Program-made: the position numbers and the translations under genes
Origin: JAKIVR01 sp035933635
GTDB lineage: Archaea > Thermoplasmatota > Thermoplasmata > Lutacidiplasmatales > UBA184
Direction: 5' to 3'
Length of the DNA stretch: 64,000 bases
Assembly (NCBI GenBank): GCA_035933635.1
Contig: DASYYY010000008.1
Location: 1 to 64,000 of the forward strand
Shown: one piece after another, positions 10,013-18,033 of the stretch
Layout: each line of letters starts with the position of its first letter
How positions within the stretch are numbered: the first letter of the stretch is position 1
The notes under the pieces: generated by a model
The model's database searches: none
What the model saw: only the letters and a program-made list of their open reading frames with translations
Told to the model about the DNA's origin: nothing

Positions 10013-10676
10013 GCGGGCCGACGCCCCCCGGGCCAACCCCTTCTCGCTTCTCCTCTCCGTTCACGGGGCGCGGCCGGCGACCACGCGTCCCCCGGAGCTG
10101 CATCTCCCATACCACTCCGCGCCGACCCCGGCCGAGCGGCTCTTCGTGGCCGGTCCAGTCGAACCCGATCGATCGGTAGAGTCGAGCGGCCGCGGTCTGT
10201 CGGGGATTCACGCCCAGGCGCAAGGGGCGCGAGGGCTCCTGCGACCTGGCCCAAACGACCGCCTTCGAAACGAGCGCACGCGCGATCCCGCGCCTTCGGA
10301 ACTCGGGTGCGACCCACATTCCCCAGAGGTGGAGTCCATCGGGAGCTTGGAAGATCCCGGTCATCCCGACGGCTCTCCCGGCCCGACTCCACGTGACCCA
10401 GATCGGCGACCGTCCCGAGCCGGCCCCCGAGCGTGCGATGCGACGCCAGTCCGTCTCGGGTCGCGGCTGCTCCCGCGCGAGCGAGCTTCCGAACGCCGTC
10501 GGGTCCGTCTCGAGGGCGGCGAGCCGGACCCGGCGCAGGTCGCGCCAGTCGTGCGCGCGGATCCGACGGATACGGAACGCTCCCGAGAGAGCCCGACCGG
10601 CCGGGCGGAGCGGCTTCGGGCCGCTCGGAGGCCTATCCCTCGACGGCGACCGGGCGCGGGGTCGGATCGGCACCAC
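9804..10676 (-). CDS. GNAT-family acetyltransferase with overlong 3' tail
   Basis: The core (about residues 35-195) is a GNAT fold: an N-terminal FRIRRIRAHDWRDLRRVRL strand-helix, the acetyl-CoA loop as VAPEFRRRGIARALV (motif A, R/Q-x-x-G-x-A), then LRLGVNPRQTAAARLYRSIGF (motif B), the canonical ending of small-molecule and protein N-acetyltransferases. After WEMQLRG the frame continues for about 90 Arg/Pro-rich residues antisense to the zinc-finger gene. That tail does not look like a real domain, so the true stop may be lost to a frameshift; an alternative-frame stop lies at 10061-10063. The ATG at 10676 overlaps the end of the MFS gene by 44 bases, which suggests a third gene of the MarR-MFS operon. 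Confidence 0.7.
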   Translation of the reverse strand: MVPIRPRARSPSRDRPPSGPKPLRPAGRALSGAFRIRRIRAHDWRDLRRVRLAALETDPTAFGSSLAREQPRPETDWRRIARSGAGSGRSPIWVTWSRAGRAVGMTGIFQAPDGLHLWGMWVAPEFRRRGIARALVSKAVVWARSQEPSRPLRLGVNPRQTAAARLYRSIGFDWTGHEEPLGRGRRGVVWEMQLRGTRGRRPRPVNGEEKREGVGPGGVGPLNLRRGPIWRAPQAARRWRRTFRTSHRCWCPRRAERGVRRESRPSWRADPSARPSVRAPCDRPGTGVGR

Positions 10677-12234
10677 GCGCGATCATGCGGCCGCGCAGGA
10701 AGAGCGCTACGAGGAAGGCGGCGACGGCGAGCCCCAACATCACCGTGTAGAGGTCCACGTACGAGGTGATGATCGCGTGGACCGTCGCGGTGTGATACTG
10801 CGCGAGCACCGGGTAGCACGACGGCGGGGGAGTTCCCGACGACACGCACGACGCCGGCGGTGCGGCCGGCTTGATCGCGTCGTACCTCCACGTCTGGAAG
10901 GTCGAGAACACCGACAGCCCGACGGAAGCCCCGAGGAGCCCGAGGAACTGGACGAGCCCCGTCGCCGCCCCGACGTCCTGCCGCGGCGCCTCGTTCTGGG
11001 CCATGAGCGTGGTGGGGCCGAGCGTGAGCCCCATGCCGAAACCCATGGGCATGAGCGGTAGGACGATCCCGCCCGTCGGTAGGAATCCGTAGGAAAAGGC
11101 CCAGACGGGCGTGGAAGCGTTCGTGAGCGTCAGAAAGAACATGCCGATGACGACGAGCGCGAGCCCGCTCGCCACGAGCGGCCGGTAGGCGACCCGCGTG
11201 ATCGCCTGACCTCCGATCAGGGCGCCGACGACCATCGGGATCACGAGGAACCAGAGCATGTCCCGGATGGTGTCGGCCGAGCCGGGGCCGGCGTTGTAGA
11301 GGACCACTCCGACGAACACCGCCAGGAAGGTGAACAGCGAGAAGACGACGGCGCGCGACAGGATCGAGATCGTGCCGCTGAGGGCGATCACCCGGTTCTT
11401 GAACAAGCGGAGCGGGACGACCGGGTCGCGGTGGGCGAGCTCGAAGGGGATGAAGATCGCGAGCAGGACGGCGGTGGTGGCGAAGAGGACCAGCGTCCAA
11501 ACGTAGGTCCAGCCCCAGCCGGCGTTGGAGATCTGGTAGAACGCATAGGTGAGGGCGCCGACCCAGCCCGACATGAGGGCCGCCCCGACGTAATCGAAGG
11601 AGGCTCGGGTCGAGGGGCGCAGCGCTCCCAGCGCGCTCGCGATGACGGCGATCCCGACGAAGCCGATGGGGATGTTGACGTAGAAGATCCAGCGCCAGGT
11701 CGTGTGGTCGACGATGAAGCTGCCGAGGAACGGCCCGGCGACGGTGGCGATGCCGAAGACCCCGGAGAGCGCGCCGATGACGCGGGCCCGCATCGCCGGC
11801 TCGAAGGAGACGGCGATGATGCTCAGGCCGACGGGGAAGAAGCAGCCGCTGCCGAACCCCTGGATGCCCCGGAAGACGATCAGCTCCCCCAGGTTCTGGC
11901 TCTGGCCGGCGAGCGCGGAGCCGGCGATGAAGATCCCGAGCCCGGCCAGAAAGACGTTCCGCCGGCTCAGGATGTCACCGAGCTTGGCAAAGATCGGGAC
12001 CGCGATCGTCGACGAGATCAGGTAGGCGCTGACCACGAACGTCACGCCGTTGGGTTGCCCGAGGTCGCCGACGATGTTCGGGAGCGCGGTGAGGACGACG
12101 AAGTTGTCGAGCGAACCCATCAGCAGGCCGAGGAACAGCCCGACGAAGACCACGATCTCCGCCCGGGCGGACAGGATCCCGGCCTTGACGTTCGTCGGCG
12201 CCCCGCTCGCGAGCGGCGCCTCGGCGTCCGTCAC
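10633..12234 (-). CDS. MFS drug:H+ antiporter, DHA2 (EmrB/QacA-like) family
   Basis: A 533-residue, probably 14-helix transporter. It begins near the membrane with FLGLLMGSLDNFVVLTALPNI, matching the DHA2 motif D1 (L-D-x-T-x-V-N-x-A-L-P) with a changed core. It also shows AKLGDILSRRNVFLAGL (motif A, loop 2-3) and GFGSGCFFPVGLSIIAV, and a long C-terminal half with several more helices. The family exports hydrophobic drugs or other toxic compounds by proton antiport. The start is GTG at 12234, overlapping the marR stop as GTGA. Being coupled directly behind a MarR regulator supports ligand-inducible efflux. The loop after helix 13 contains a Cys pair (CVSSGTPPPSCY) that may form an extracellular disulfide. 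Confidence 0.9.
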   Translation of the reverse strand: MTDAEAPLASGAPTNVKAGILSARAEIVVFVGLFLGLLMGSLDNFVVLTALPNIVGDLGQPNGVTFVVSAYLISSTIAVPIFAKLGDILSRRNVFLAGLGIFIAGSALAGQSQNLGELIVFRGIQGFGSGCFFPVGLSIIAVSFEPAMRARVIGALSGVFGIATVAGPFLGSFIVDHTTWRWIFYVNIPIGFVGIAVIASALGALRPSTRASFDYVGAALMSGWVGALTYAFYQISNAGWGWTYVWTLVLFATTAVLLAIFIPFELAHRDPVVPLRLFKNRVIALSGTISILSRAVVFSLFTFLAVFVGVVLYNAGPGSADTIRDMLWFLVIPMVVGALIGGQAITRVAYRPLVASGLALVVIGMFFLTLTNASTPVWAFSYGFLPTGGIVLPLMPMGFGMGLTLGPTTLMAQNEAPRQDVGAATGLVQFLGLLGASVGLSVFSTFQTWRYDAIKPAAPPASCVSSGTPPPSCYPVLAQYHTATVHAIITSYVDLYTVMLGLAVAAFLVALFLRGRMIARGADPTPRPVAVEG

Positions 12235-12767
12235 GAGCCCCTCCTGGCGTGCGAACCGCCCGGATGGCACATCGGGCAGCGGAAGTACTCCAGCTCCTCG
12301 CCCGCGCCCATCTCCTTGGCGATCCGGCCGATCCAAGGTACGAGCGCGCGGGCCTCGGCCGGGGAGAAGAGCCGGTCGATCCGGGCGTGAACGAGGTGGC
12401 TCTTGGGGAGCAGCCGCGCGAACAGGCGCTCGGCGGTGGGGGTCACCTCCACCAGCACGGTCCGTCGGTCCTCCGGCGAGTGGGAACGCGAGACGAGCTG
12501 GCGTCGTTCGAGATGGCCCAGCGTGCTCGCGACGGCTTGGCGGCTGAGCGCGGCCCGGCGCGCGAGCTCGGAGGGGGTGAGCGGCCCGAACATCGCGATC
12601 GTCGACAGCGTCCAGGCCTGCGGCATCGTCAGCCCGACCTCGCCCAACTGGTGCCTCGACGAGCCAAGCACGGCGCGCATGAGCACCACCAGCGCTTCGC
12701 CCGGACGTAGAGGGGGAGGAGGGTGCGATCGATCCGCCCCGGCGCGGAACCGAGCCAAGATGCCCAT
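12231..12767 (-). CDS. MarR-family transcriptional regulator
   Basis: A 178-residue MarR protein from ATG 12767; a TTG at 12773 is two codons upstream. The winged helix is visible as LTPSELARRAALSRQAVASTLGHLERRQLV followed by the wing SHSPEDRRTVLVEVTP. The protein ends in an unusual Cys/His cluster, CPMCHPGGSH, which could bind metal or act as a thiol sensor. MarR proteins commonly repress a linked efflux gene and lose DNA affinity on ligand binding or oxidation. Here the efflux gene is coupled through a GTGA overlap, and a long inverted repeat lies just upstream of the start, supporting autoregulation. Confidence 0.9.
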   Translation of the reverse strand: MGILARFRAGADRSHPPPPLRPGEALVVLMRAVLGSSRHQLGEVGLTMPQAWTLSTIAMFGPLTPSELARRAALSRQAVASTLGHLERRQLVSRSHSPEDRRTVLVEVTPTAERLFARLLPKSHLVHARIDRLFSPAEARALVPWIGRIAKEMGAGEELEYFRCPMCHPGGSHARRGS

Positions 12768-12771
12768 TGTC

Positions 12772-12796
12772 AAGTGTTGGAATCATTCCAGTACTT
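12772..12796. promoter_or_regulatory. Inverted repeat, probable MarR operator
   Basis: The layout is AAGT-2-TGGAAT-1-ATTCCA-2-ACTT: ten matched positions per arm with a non-matching GT dinucleotide in each arm and one central base. It spans the region just upstream of the marR start, and its distal arm overlaps the TTAAGTAC sequence that could serve as the TATA element 25-30 bases upstream of ATG 12767. Size and symmetry suit a MarR dimer site. Confidence 0.65.
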
Positions 12797-12842
12797 AACG
12801 TAAGCTCGATCGCGGCGCGACTCGCACGCGCCTCCCCGGGGG

Positions 12843-15608
12843 CTAGGCCGTCAGCAGCGCCACCGGAAGCGGGTCGAGGACCTCGCCCAGCGCCAGCGAA
12901 TCCTCCCTCGGAGCTCGACGCAGGAGAGGCCGATCGGCGAGCTCGTCCCGCCAGCGGTCCGGCGCCGTCGGGGGAAGCAGGAGCCGGGACCCCTCGGGGG
13001 CGAAAGTCCCCCGACCCGCGGGGCCCGGGGTGTTCGCCGCCGGGCCGAGCCCCACGACCACGAGGACCCATCGCGGTCCGCGGCGCCGGAGGAACGCGGC
13101 CACCCGGCCCCGGTTCACTCCCCGCACCGAGATCGGCTGGTACTCTCCGTCGCGAAACAGCGCTGCGCGTGTCCTACGGACCCACAGCGCCCGGTGCACG
13201 ACGTACATCCGCAGTCGGTCGAACTGGCCCGGGGCGGTCCACCTCCGCACTTGAACGAGCGGTCGGGGCCGGTCCGTGGCGGCGACCGCGCGCAAGAGGC
13301 GCTCCAGACGTCGGAAGTCCACGGGGCGGCGATTGTCCGGATCGACAAAGTGGTCGGAGCTGAGCTCGGCGCCCTGGTAGAGATCCGGGATCCCCGGGAC
13401 GGTGGTCCGAACGAGGGCGACCGCGAGGACGTTCCAACGGCCCGCCGCCGCTAACCATCCCCCGAACTCGGCGACGGTCCGGGCCAGAGGATCGCCGGCC
13501 TCGCGGCTGACCATTCGACGAACCGCCGCCCGCACCCGGGCCTCGTACTCCGTGTTGGGGGACTCCCAGGATGTGCCAAGCCGCGCCTCGCGGACCGACT
13601 TTAGCGCGTACTCTTCCAGTCGGCGGGCGTAGTCGGCGGTCGAGGAGGAATGGGTAGGCCATGTTCCTACGGCTGCCTGGAGGAGGCGTAGGGCGTCTAC
13701 GGGATCGAGCTCGCAGCGTGGCCCCCGGCTCCCTCCCCGCCGCCCCAGCAGAGGTGGAAGGGCGATCTTCAGGAAGTCCTCCCAGCGTTCCGGCACGTCG
13801 GCGAGCACCGCGAGCCGGGCGCGGACCTCCTCGCCCCACTTCGTGTCGTGGGTCGTGGTGGCCGTGAGCGATCGCGGGCTGTGCCGGGCGCGTCGGGACA
13901 TGAACGAATGGAATTCTTCCTCCCCGACGAGGGAGCCACCGGGGTCTCCACCCACCTCGCACAGACCGGCCAGGCGGGCGTACCGGTAGAGGGCGGTGTC
14001 CTCGACGCCCTTGGCGGCGACCGCGCCGGTCCACTGTTGCCATGAGCGAAGGCCCGGCGAGTCCGGTCGCCCCGTCTGGGCGAGGAGTGCACGGCCGGTG
14101 CGGGCAACCTCCCTCGACAACGAGACGCCAGCCCTCGCACGGGCGGACCGGATCGCCCGCCGCACCGAGGCCCGATCCTCCCGGACCCGCGTTGTGTCTC
14201 CCCAGTAGGTGCGGTAGAGATCGAGCCCGACGGTGATCGCGCCGAGCGCGGAGGCTTGGACCGGCCGCGGCGGGGGCCGGTGCCATCCCATCCGGGCGGA
14301 GATGCGGTGCACGTCCTCGCGGAATAGCCGACGGAGCACCTCTCGCTTCGAGTGGAACGCCACCTCCCCGAATCGTTCGCGTCGGGGGACCCACTGCCGG
14401 TAGATCCGGTCCAGCCGGTCGAGCCCATCCGGATCGACCAGGAGGCCATCGATACGCGCCATGGCGTCGTACCCCGTGGAACCCTCCACGGGCCACGAGG
14501 GAGGGAGCTCCTCGCGCGGAGCGAGGATCTTCTCCACCCACACCGAGGGTTGTGCATGGTGGCCTGCGCGGGACCCGAGCGCACGGTGGAGCCGCTGGAG
14601 GTACGCGCGAGGATCGGCCAGGCCATCGACATGGTCGACCCGTATCCCCCGGAAGTAGCCCTTGCCGGTCCATTCCAGGACCTTGCCGTGACTCCAGCGG
14701 AACACACCGGGGTCCTCGACGCGGACTCCAACGAGCCCGGCGACGTCGAAGAACCTGCGGTAGTTGACGCGCCAGGACTCACGCCCGGGAATCAGCTGGT
14801 ACTCCTGGTCGGCGAGCACGCGTCGTCCCAGCGCCGACCCCGGGAGCCCTCCAGCGGGACGGGCCGATTCGGCGACCGCCCCGAACAGCGTCTCCAACTC
14901 CGCCGAACCCGACCGAAGCCGGGCCAATTGCTCGTGGAGGCGCGTCGATCCAGCGGTGAGAGCCCTACCCGGACCGTGGGCGAGTCGATCGGCCGCGCCT
15001 TCGATGCGCGCCAATCTGCGGGCGATCCGTGTCCCGCCGCCTTCAGCGACCCAACGCCGGCGCACCTCGCCGAGGACGGTGGCGAGCGACCTCGGGCTCA
15101 GGGGAAGGATCTGAGCCCCGCAGCGAAGGCCGAGCTCGAGGCCGGAACGGTCGAGCTCCACCGCGCTCGTGCCGGCGTCCGCACCCGGTGCCGGGAGGAC
15201 CGGGAGCCGGATGCGAGGTCGGCCAGGGGAGGCCGCCCAATCGATGTCGAAGGTTCGGGCAAAGCTCGAGCGACGACCGAACTGGAGCACGTCGCGCCAG
15301 GCCGGATTGAGCGGGTCCGCGGCGAGGTGATTGGGCACGAGGTCGAGCAGGAGACCCATCCCCCGCGCGCGCGCCGCGCGGACCAGGGCGGGGAGACTTC
15401 CCGGGGGGACCCGGTCGGGGTCGGGACGCGCCGGGTCGATGCCGTCGTAGCCGTGGGAGCTCCCCGGGCGCGCGGCGAGGAGTGGCGAGAGATAGACCGT
15501 GTCCACTCCCAGCCGATCGAGGTAGGGCAGGATCCGACGGACGTCGCGCAGGTCGAACCCGGCGCGCACCTGGACCCGGTAGGTGGCCACCGGCGGGTGG
15601 GCCGGCAT
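12843..15608 (-). CDS. treY: Maltooligosyl trehalose synthase
   Basis: A 921-residue GH13 enzyme that isomerises the reducing-end alpha-1,4 bond of maltodextrins to alpha,alpha-1,1, giving maltooligosyl trehalose. The family opening TYRVQVRAGFDLRDVRRILPYLDRLG is present, as are the GH13 regions: LVPNHLA (region I), GIRVDHVDGLADP (region II, with Asp), VEKIL (region III, with Glu) and TTHDTKWGEEVRARL (region IV). TGAVAAKGVEDTALYRY and VPGIPDLYQGAELS are TreY-specific stretches. It is longer than most TreY proteins (roughly 700-850). Its ATG directly abuts the stop of the GH57 gene with no spacer. It is the last gene of the glucan operon. Confidence 0.95.
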   Translation of the reverse strand: MPAHPPVATYRVQVRAGFDLRDVRRILPYLDRLGVDTVYLSPLLAARPGSSHGYDGIDPARPDPDRVPPGSLPALVRAARARGMGLLLDLVPNHLAADPLNPAWRDVLQFGRRSSFARTFDIDWAASPGRPRIRLPVLPAPGADAGTSAVELDRSGLELGLRCGAQILPLSPRSLATVLGEVRRRWVAEGGGTRIARRLARIEGAADRLAHGPGRALTAGSTRLHEQLARLRSGSAELETLFGAVAESARPAGGLPGSALGRRVLADQEYQLIPGRESWRVNYRRFFDVAGLVGVRVEDPGVFRWSHGKVLEWTGKGYFRGIRVDHVDGLADPRAYLQRLHRALGSRAGHHAQPSVWVEKILAPREELPPSWPVEGSTGYDAMARIDGLLVDPDGLDRLDRIYRQWVPRRERFGEVAFHSKREVLRRLFREDVHRISARMGWHRPPPRPVQASALGAITVGLDLYRTYWGDTTRVREDRASVRRAIRSARARAGVSLSREVARTGRALLAQTGRPDSPGLRSWQQWTGAVAAKGVEDTALYRYARLAGLCEVGGDPGGSLVGEEEFHSFMSRRARHSPRSLTATTTHDTKWGEEVRARLAVLADVPERWEDFLKIALPPLLGRRGGSRGPRCELDPVDALRLLQAAVGTWPTHSSSTADYARRLEEYALKSVREARLGTSWESPNTEYEARVRAAVRRMVSREAGDPLARTVAEFGGWLAAAGRWNVLAVALVRTTVPGIPDLYQGAELSSDHFVDPDNRRPVDFRRLERLLRAVAATDRPRPLVQVRRWTAPGQFDRLRMYVVHRALWVRRTRAALFRDGEYQPISVRGVNRGRVAAFLRRRGPRWVLVVVGLGPAANTPGPAGRGTFAPEGSRLLLPPTAPDRWRDELADRPLLRRAPREDSLALGEVLDPLPVALLTA

Positions 15609-18029
15609 CTAGCCGGTCCGGACCTTCAGGAGCTGACCGAGCGCCTGGAACTCCTGCCACCAGGCGCGTGCGGCCTCGTCCCCCGAGCCGTCGGCCCGTT
15701 CCCGGGCGTAGGGGCCGCGGGCGATCTCGTAGAACCGTTCCTGGACCCTGGACCGGTTGGGGTCGAGCGTTCCGTTGAGCAGTTCGGTCAGGCCACGAAG
15801 CTGGCGCAGGACCGCGACATCCTCGGGGTGCTCGACGAGGCGGGAGGCCAGGCGCTCGGCCGCACGGGTCCAGGCCAGGCCGAGCGCCGAGGTGTCGATC
15901 CGTAGCTGCATCCGGTCGACCTCGCGCAGCCAGCCGGCGGCGACGGAGGTGTTCGGCGGGTCCGCATCGAACGCCCGTTGGAGCTCGGCGCTGCAGAGGT
16001 ACTCCGTCGCGGCGCGCAACGGGCCCGGGGCCGGGGTGCTCGAATCGGCGAGGTAGCGGAGCACGGGGGCGGTGGTCTCGAAGATCTGCCGGAACGCGGC
16101 CTCCAGGCCCTGACGGATCGACTCGAGCAGCAGGTCGACGATGCGGCGCTGCTCGTCGCGGAAGAGGTAGCGCAGCGAATAGGTGCCGCCCCCGAAATGC
16201 CGGTCGACGAGCCGGACCGATTCCGGCAGGTCGGCCCGGTCGAAGGCGGCCGCCAGCTCGTCGACGGTCACCTGGTAGGCCTCCGGGCCGCGGTACGGTC
16301 GGACCCCGCCGAACAGGTTGTACCCACCGACGTGCAAGGCGCCGTAGGTGTACTCGCCCGTCTCCCGGGTGAACGCCGAGGTCACCCGGACCCGTCCCAC
16401 CGCGAGGCGGGCCGCGCCCGCGACGAGGACGCGCCGGTCCTCCTTGGCGAGGGTGTAGCAGAACAGCCGCGTCGGGTCCTCGTAGTTCTCGAACAGGGAG
16501 CTGAGCGCGAAGTGCGCGCAGACGTTGGTGAGGTCGATCCGGACGGCCCGGGCGCCGCGCTCGTAGACCGACCGACCGTCCTCCCCCGGAGGGACATTCC
16601 CCCGAGCGAGGGCGAGGTCCGCGACGAACGCGGGCTCGAACGGCGCGCCGAACAGCCGCTCGGCCAGCTGGAGGACGCGTCCGGCATACTGGATCACCTG
16701 GACGGTCTCGATCCCGCCCAGGTCGTCGAAGAACCAGCCGCAGCTGGTGTACATCTGCTGCAGGTGGCGCTCGAGCTCGAGCAGCTCGAGCGCCCGCACC
16801 GTCTCTTGGGCGCTCAGCTCTCGGGTCGCCTGGCGCTGGAGGAATCGGTCGACGTTCTCCGTGGAGCGGTCGCCCATGACCTCGGCGAAATCGTCCCGTG
16901 CGGCCCACGGGTCCCGCAACACTTCGCGCGCCGCCTGCTCGTAGAGCGGGTCGAGCGTGTCGCGGAGGTGGTCGAGGGCGTCCCGCAGCGGGGTGCGCCA
17001 TCTCTGGTTCCACCCGGGGTGCTGGCCGGTATTGCAGCCGCAGTCGGAGTGCCAGCGCTCGACGCCGTGGGCACAGCTCCAGGCCGTGCGCTCCTTGACC
17101 TCGACCTCGAACTGCGGCCCGTGCTCGGAGAGGAACTGCGCGTAGTTCGTCAATCGGGCCTTCCCCTCCTGCTCGATGGTGCGCAGCGCCATCGCGAGGG
17201 CCATCTCGCCGTGCCGGTGGTGGTGGCCATACGTCTCGCCGTCGGTGGCGATGTGGGCCAGGGCGGGCTCGTCGGCCGGGGCCCCCTCCAGCGAGTCGAC
17301 GAGGCGGTGGGCGAACGCCACCCCGTCGTCGAGCACGCCGCCGAAGGCGAGGTCGTGGGAGATCGGCCCGTCGTAGAAGAAGACCGAAATCCGCCGCTCC
17401 CCCGGGACCGTGACCTCGTAGGCCCGGGTGGGAGGGATCGTTCCGGCGCCGGCGTCGATCCACTCCGGGTCGCCCTTCTTGCGGTAGCGTGCCGCCTGGG
17501 AGGGGGCGAGGATCGTGAAGCGGAGCCCCTCCTCGGCGAGGATCCCGAGGGTCTCGAGGTCCACCGCCGTCTCCGGTAGCCAGATGCCTTCCGGCGCGCG
17601 CCCGAACCGGCGCTCGAAATCACGCAGCCCCCAGCGGACCTGCGTGCGCTTGTCGCGCCGGTTCGCCCAGGGCAGGATCTGGTGGTTGTACGCTTGGGCG
17701 ATCGCCGAGCCGTGGCCACCGAAGCGGTCCCGGCTCCCCTTGTCGGCCGCGAGGATCGCCGCGTAGACGTCGGGCGCGCGGCCCTCCAGCCAGTGCAGCA
17801 GCGTCGGACCGAAGTTGAAGCTGATCCGTTCGTAGTTGCTCTGGATCGCGGTGATGTAGCCCTCCGCGTCCACGATCCGCGCCCACGCGTTGGGCCGATA
17901 GCACTCGGCGGTGATCCGCTCGTTCCAGTCGTGGTAGGGCTGGGCCGTGTCCTGCGACTCGACCTCTTCGAGCCAGGGGTTCTCGCGGGGCGGCTGGTAG
18001 AAATGGCCGTGGACGCAGACGTACCGCAC
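15609..18029 (-). CDS. GH57 family glycosidase/transferase with DUF3536
   Basis: An 806-residue protein of the GH57-DUF3536 type. It begins with VCVHGHFYQPPRENPW, the family's opening strand with His and Gln, then LHWLEGRAPDVY and RRFGRAPEGIWLPETAVD, where the Glu is the GH57 nucleophile-type position. HYHRHGEM-like text (YGHHHRHGEMALAMAL) and AWSCAHGVERWHSDCGC follow, then a long helical C-terminal domain from about residue 370. GH57 members include 4-alpha-glucanotransferases, amylopullulanases and branching enzymes; the exact activity of the DUF3536 group is not known to me. The GTG start at 18029 lies 4 bases after the treZ stop, and the gene sits between treZ and treY, so alpha-glucan processing is a strong inference. 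Confidence 0.88.
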   Translation of the reverse strand: MRYVCVHGHFYQPPRENPWLEEVESQDTAQPYHDWNERITAECYRPNAWARIVDAEGYITAIQSNYERISFNFGPTLLHWLEGRAPDVYAAILAADKGSRDRFGGHGSAIAQAYNHQILPWANRRDKRTQVRWGLRDFERRFGRAPEGIWLPETAVDLETLGILAEEGLRFTILAPSQAARYRKKGDPEWIDAGAGTIPPTRAYEVTVPGERRISVFFYDGPISHDLAFGGVLDDGVAFAHRLVDSLEGAPADEPALAHIATDGETYGHHHRHGEMALAMALRTIEQEGKARLTNYAQFLSEHGPQFEVEVKERTAWSCAHGVERWHSDCGCNTGQHPGWNQRWRTPLRDALDHLRDTLDPLYEQAAREVLRDPWAARDDFAEVMGDRSTENVDRFLQRQATRELSAQETVRALELLELERHLQQMYTSCGWFFDDLGGIETVQVIQYAGRVLQLAERLFGAPFEPAFVADLALARGNVPPGEDGRSVYERGARAVRIDLTNVCAHFALSSLFENYEDPTRLFCYTLAKEDRRVLVAGAARLAVGRVRVTSAFTRETGEYTYGALHVGGYNLFGGVRPYRGPEAYQVTVDELAAAFDRADLPESVRLVDRHFGGGTYSLRYLFRDEQRRIVDLLLESIRQGLEAAFRQIFETTAPVLRYLADSSTPAPGPLRAATEYLCSAELQRAFDADPPNTSVAAGWLREVDRMQLRIDTSALGLAWTRAAERLASRLVEHPEDVAVLRQLRGLTELLNGTLDPNRSRVQERFYEIARGPYARERADGSGDEAARAWWQEFQALGQLLKVRTG

Positions 18030-18033
18030 CGGC

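Noticed and set aside
15043..17463. 806-codon minus-strand frame across treY and the GH57 gene
   Set aside because: Extreme Arg/Pro/Gly composition with no motifs, while the other minus-strand frame gives clear TreY and GH57 signatures.
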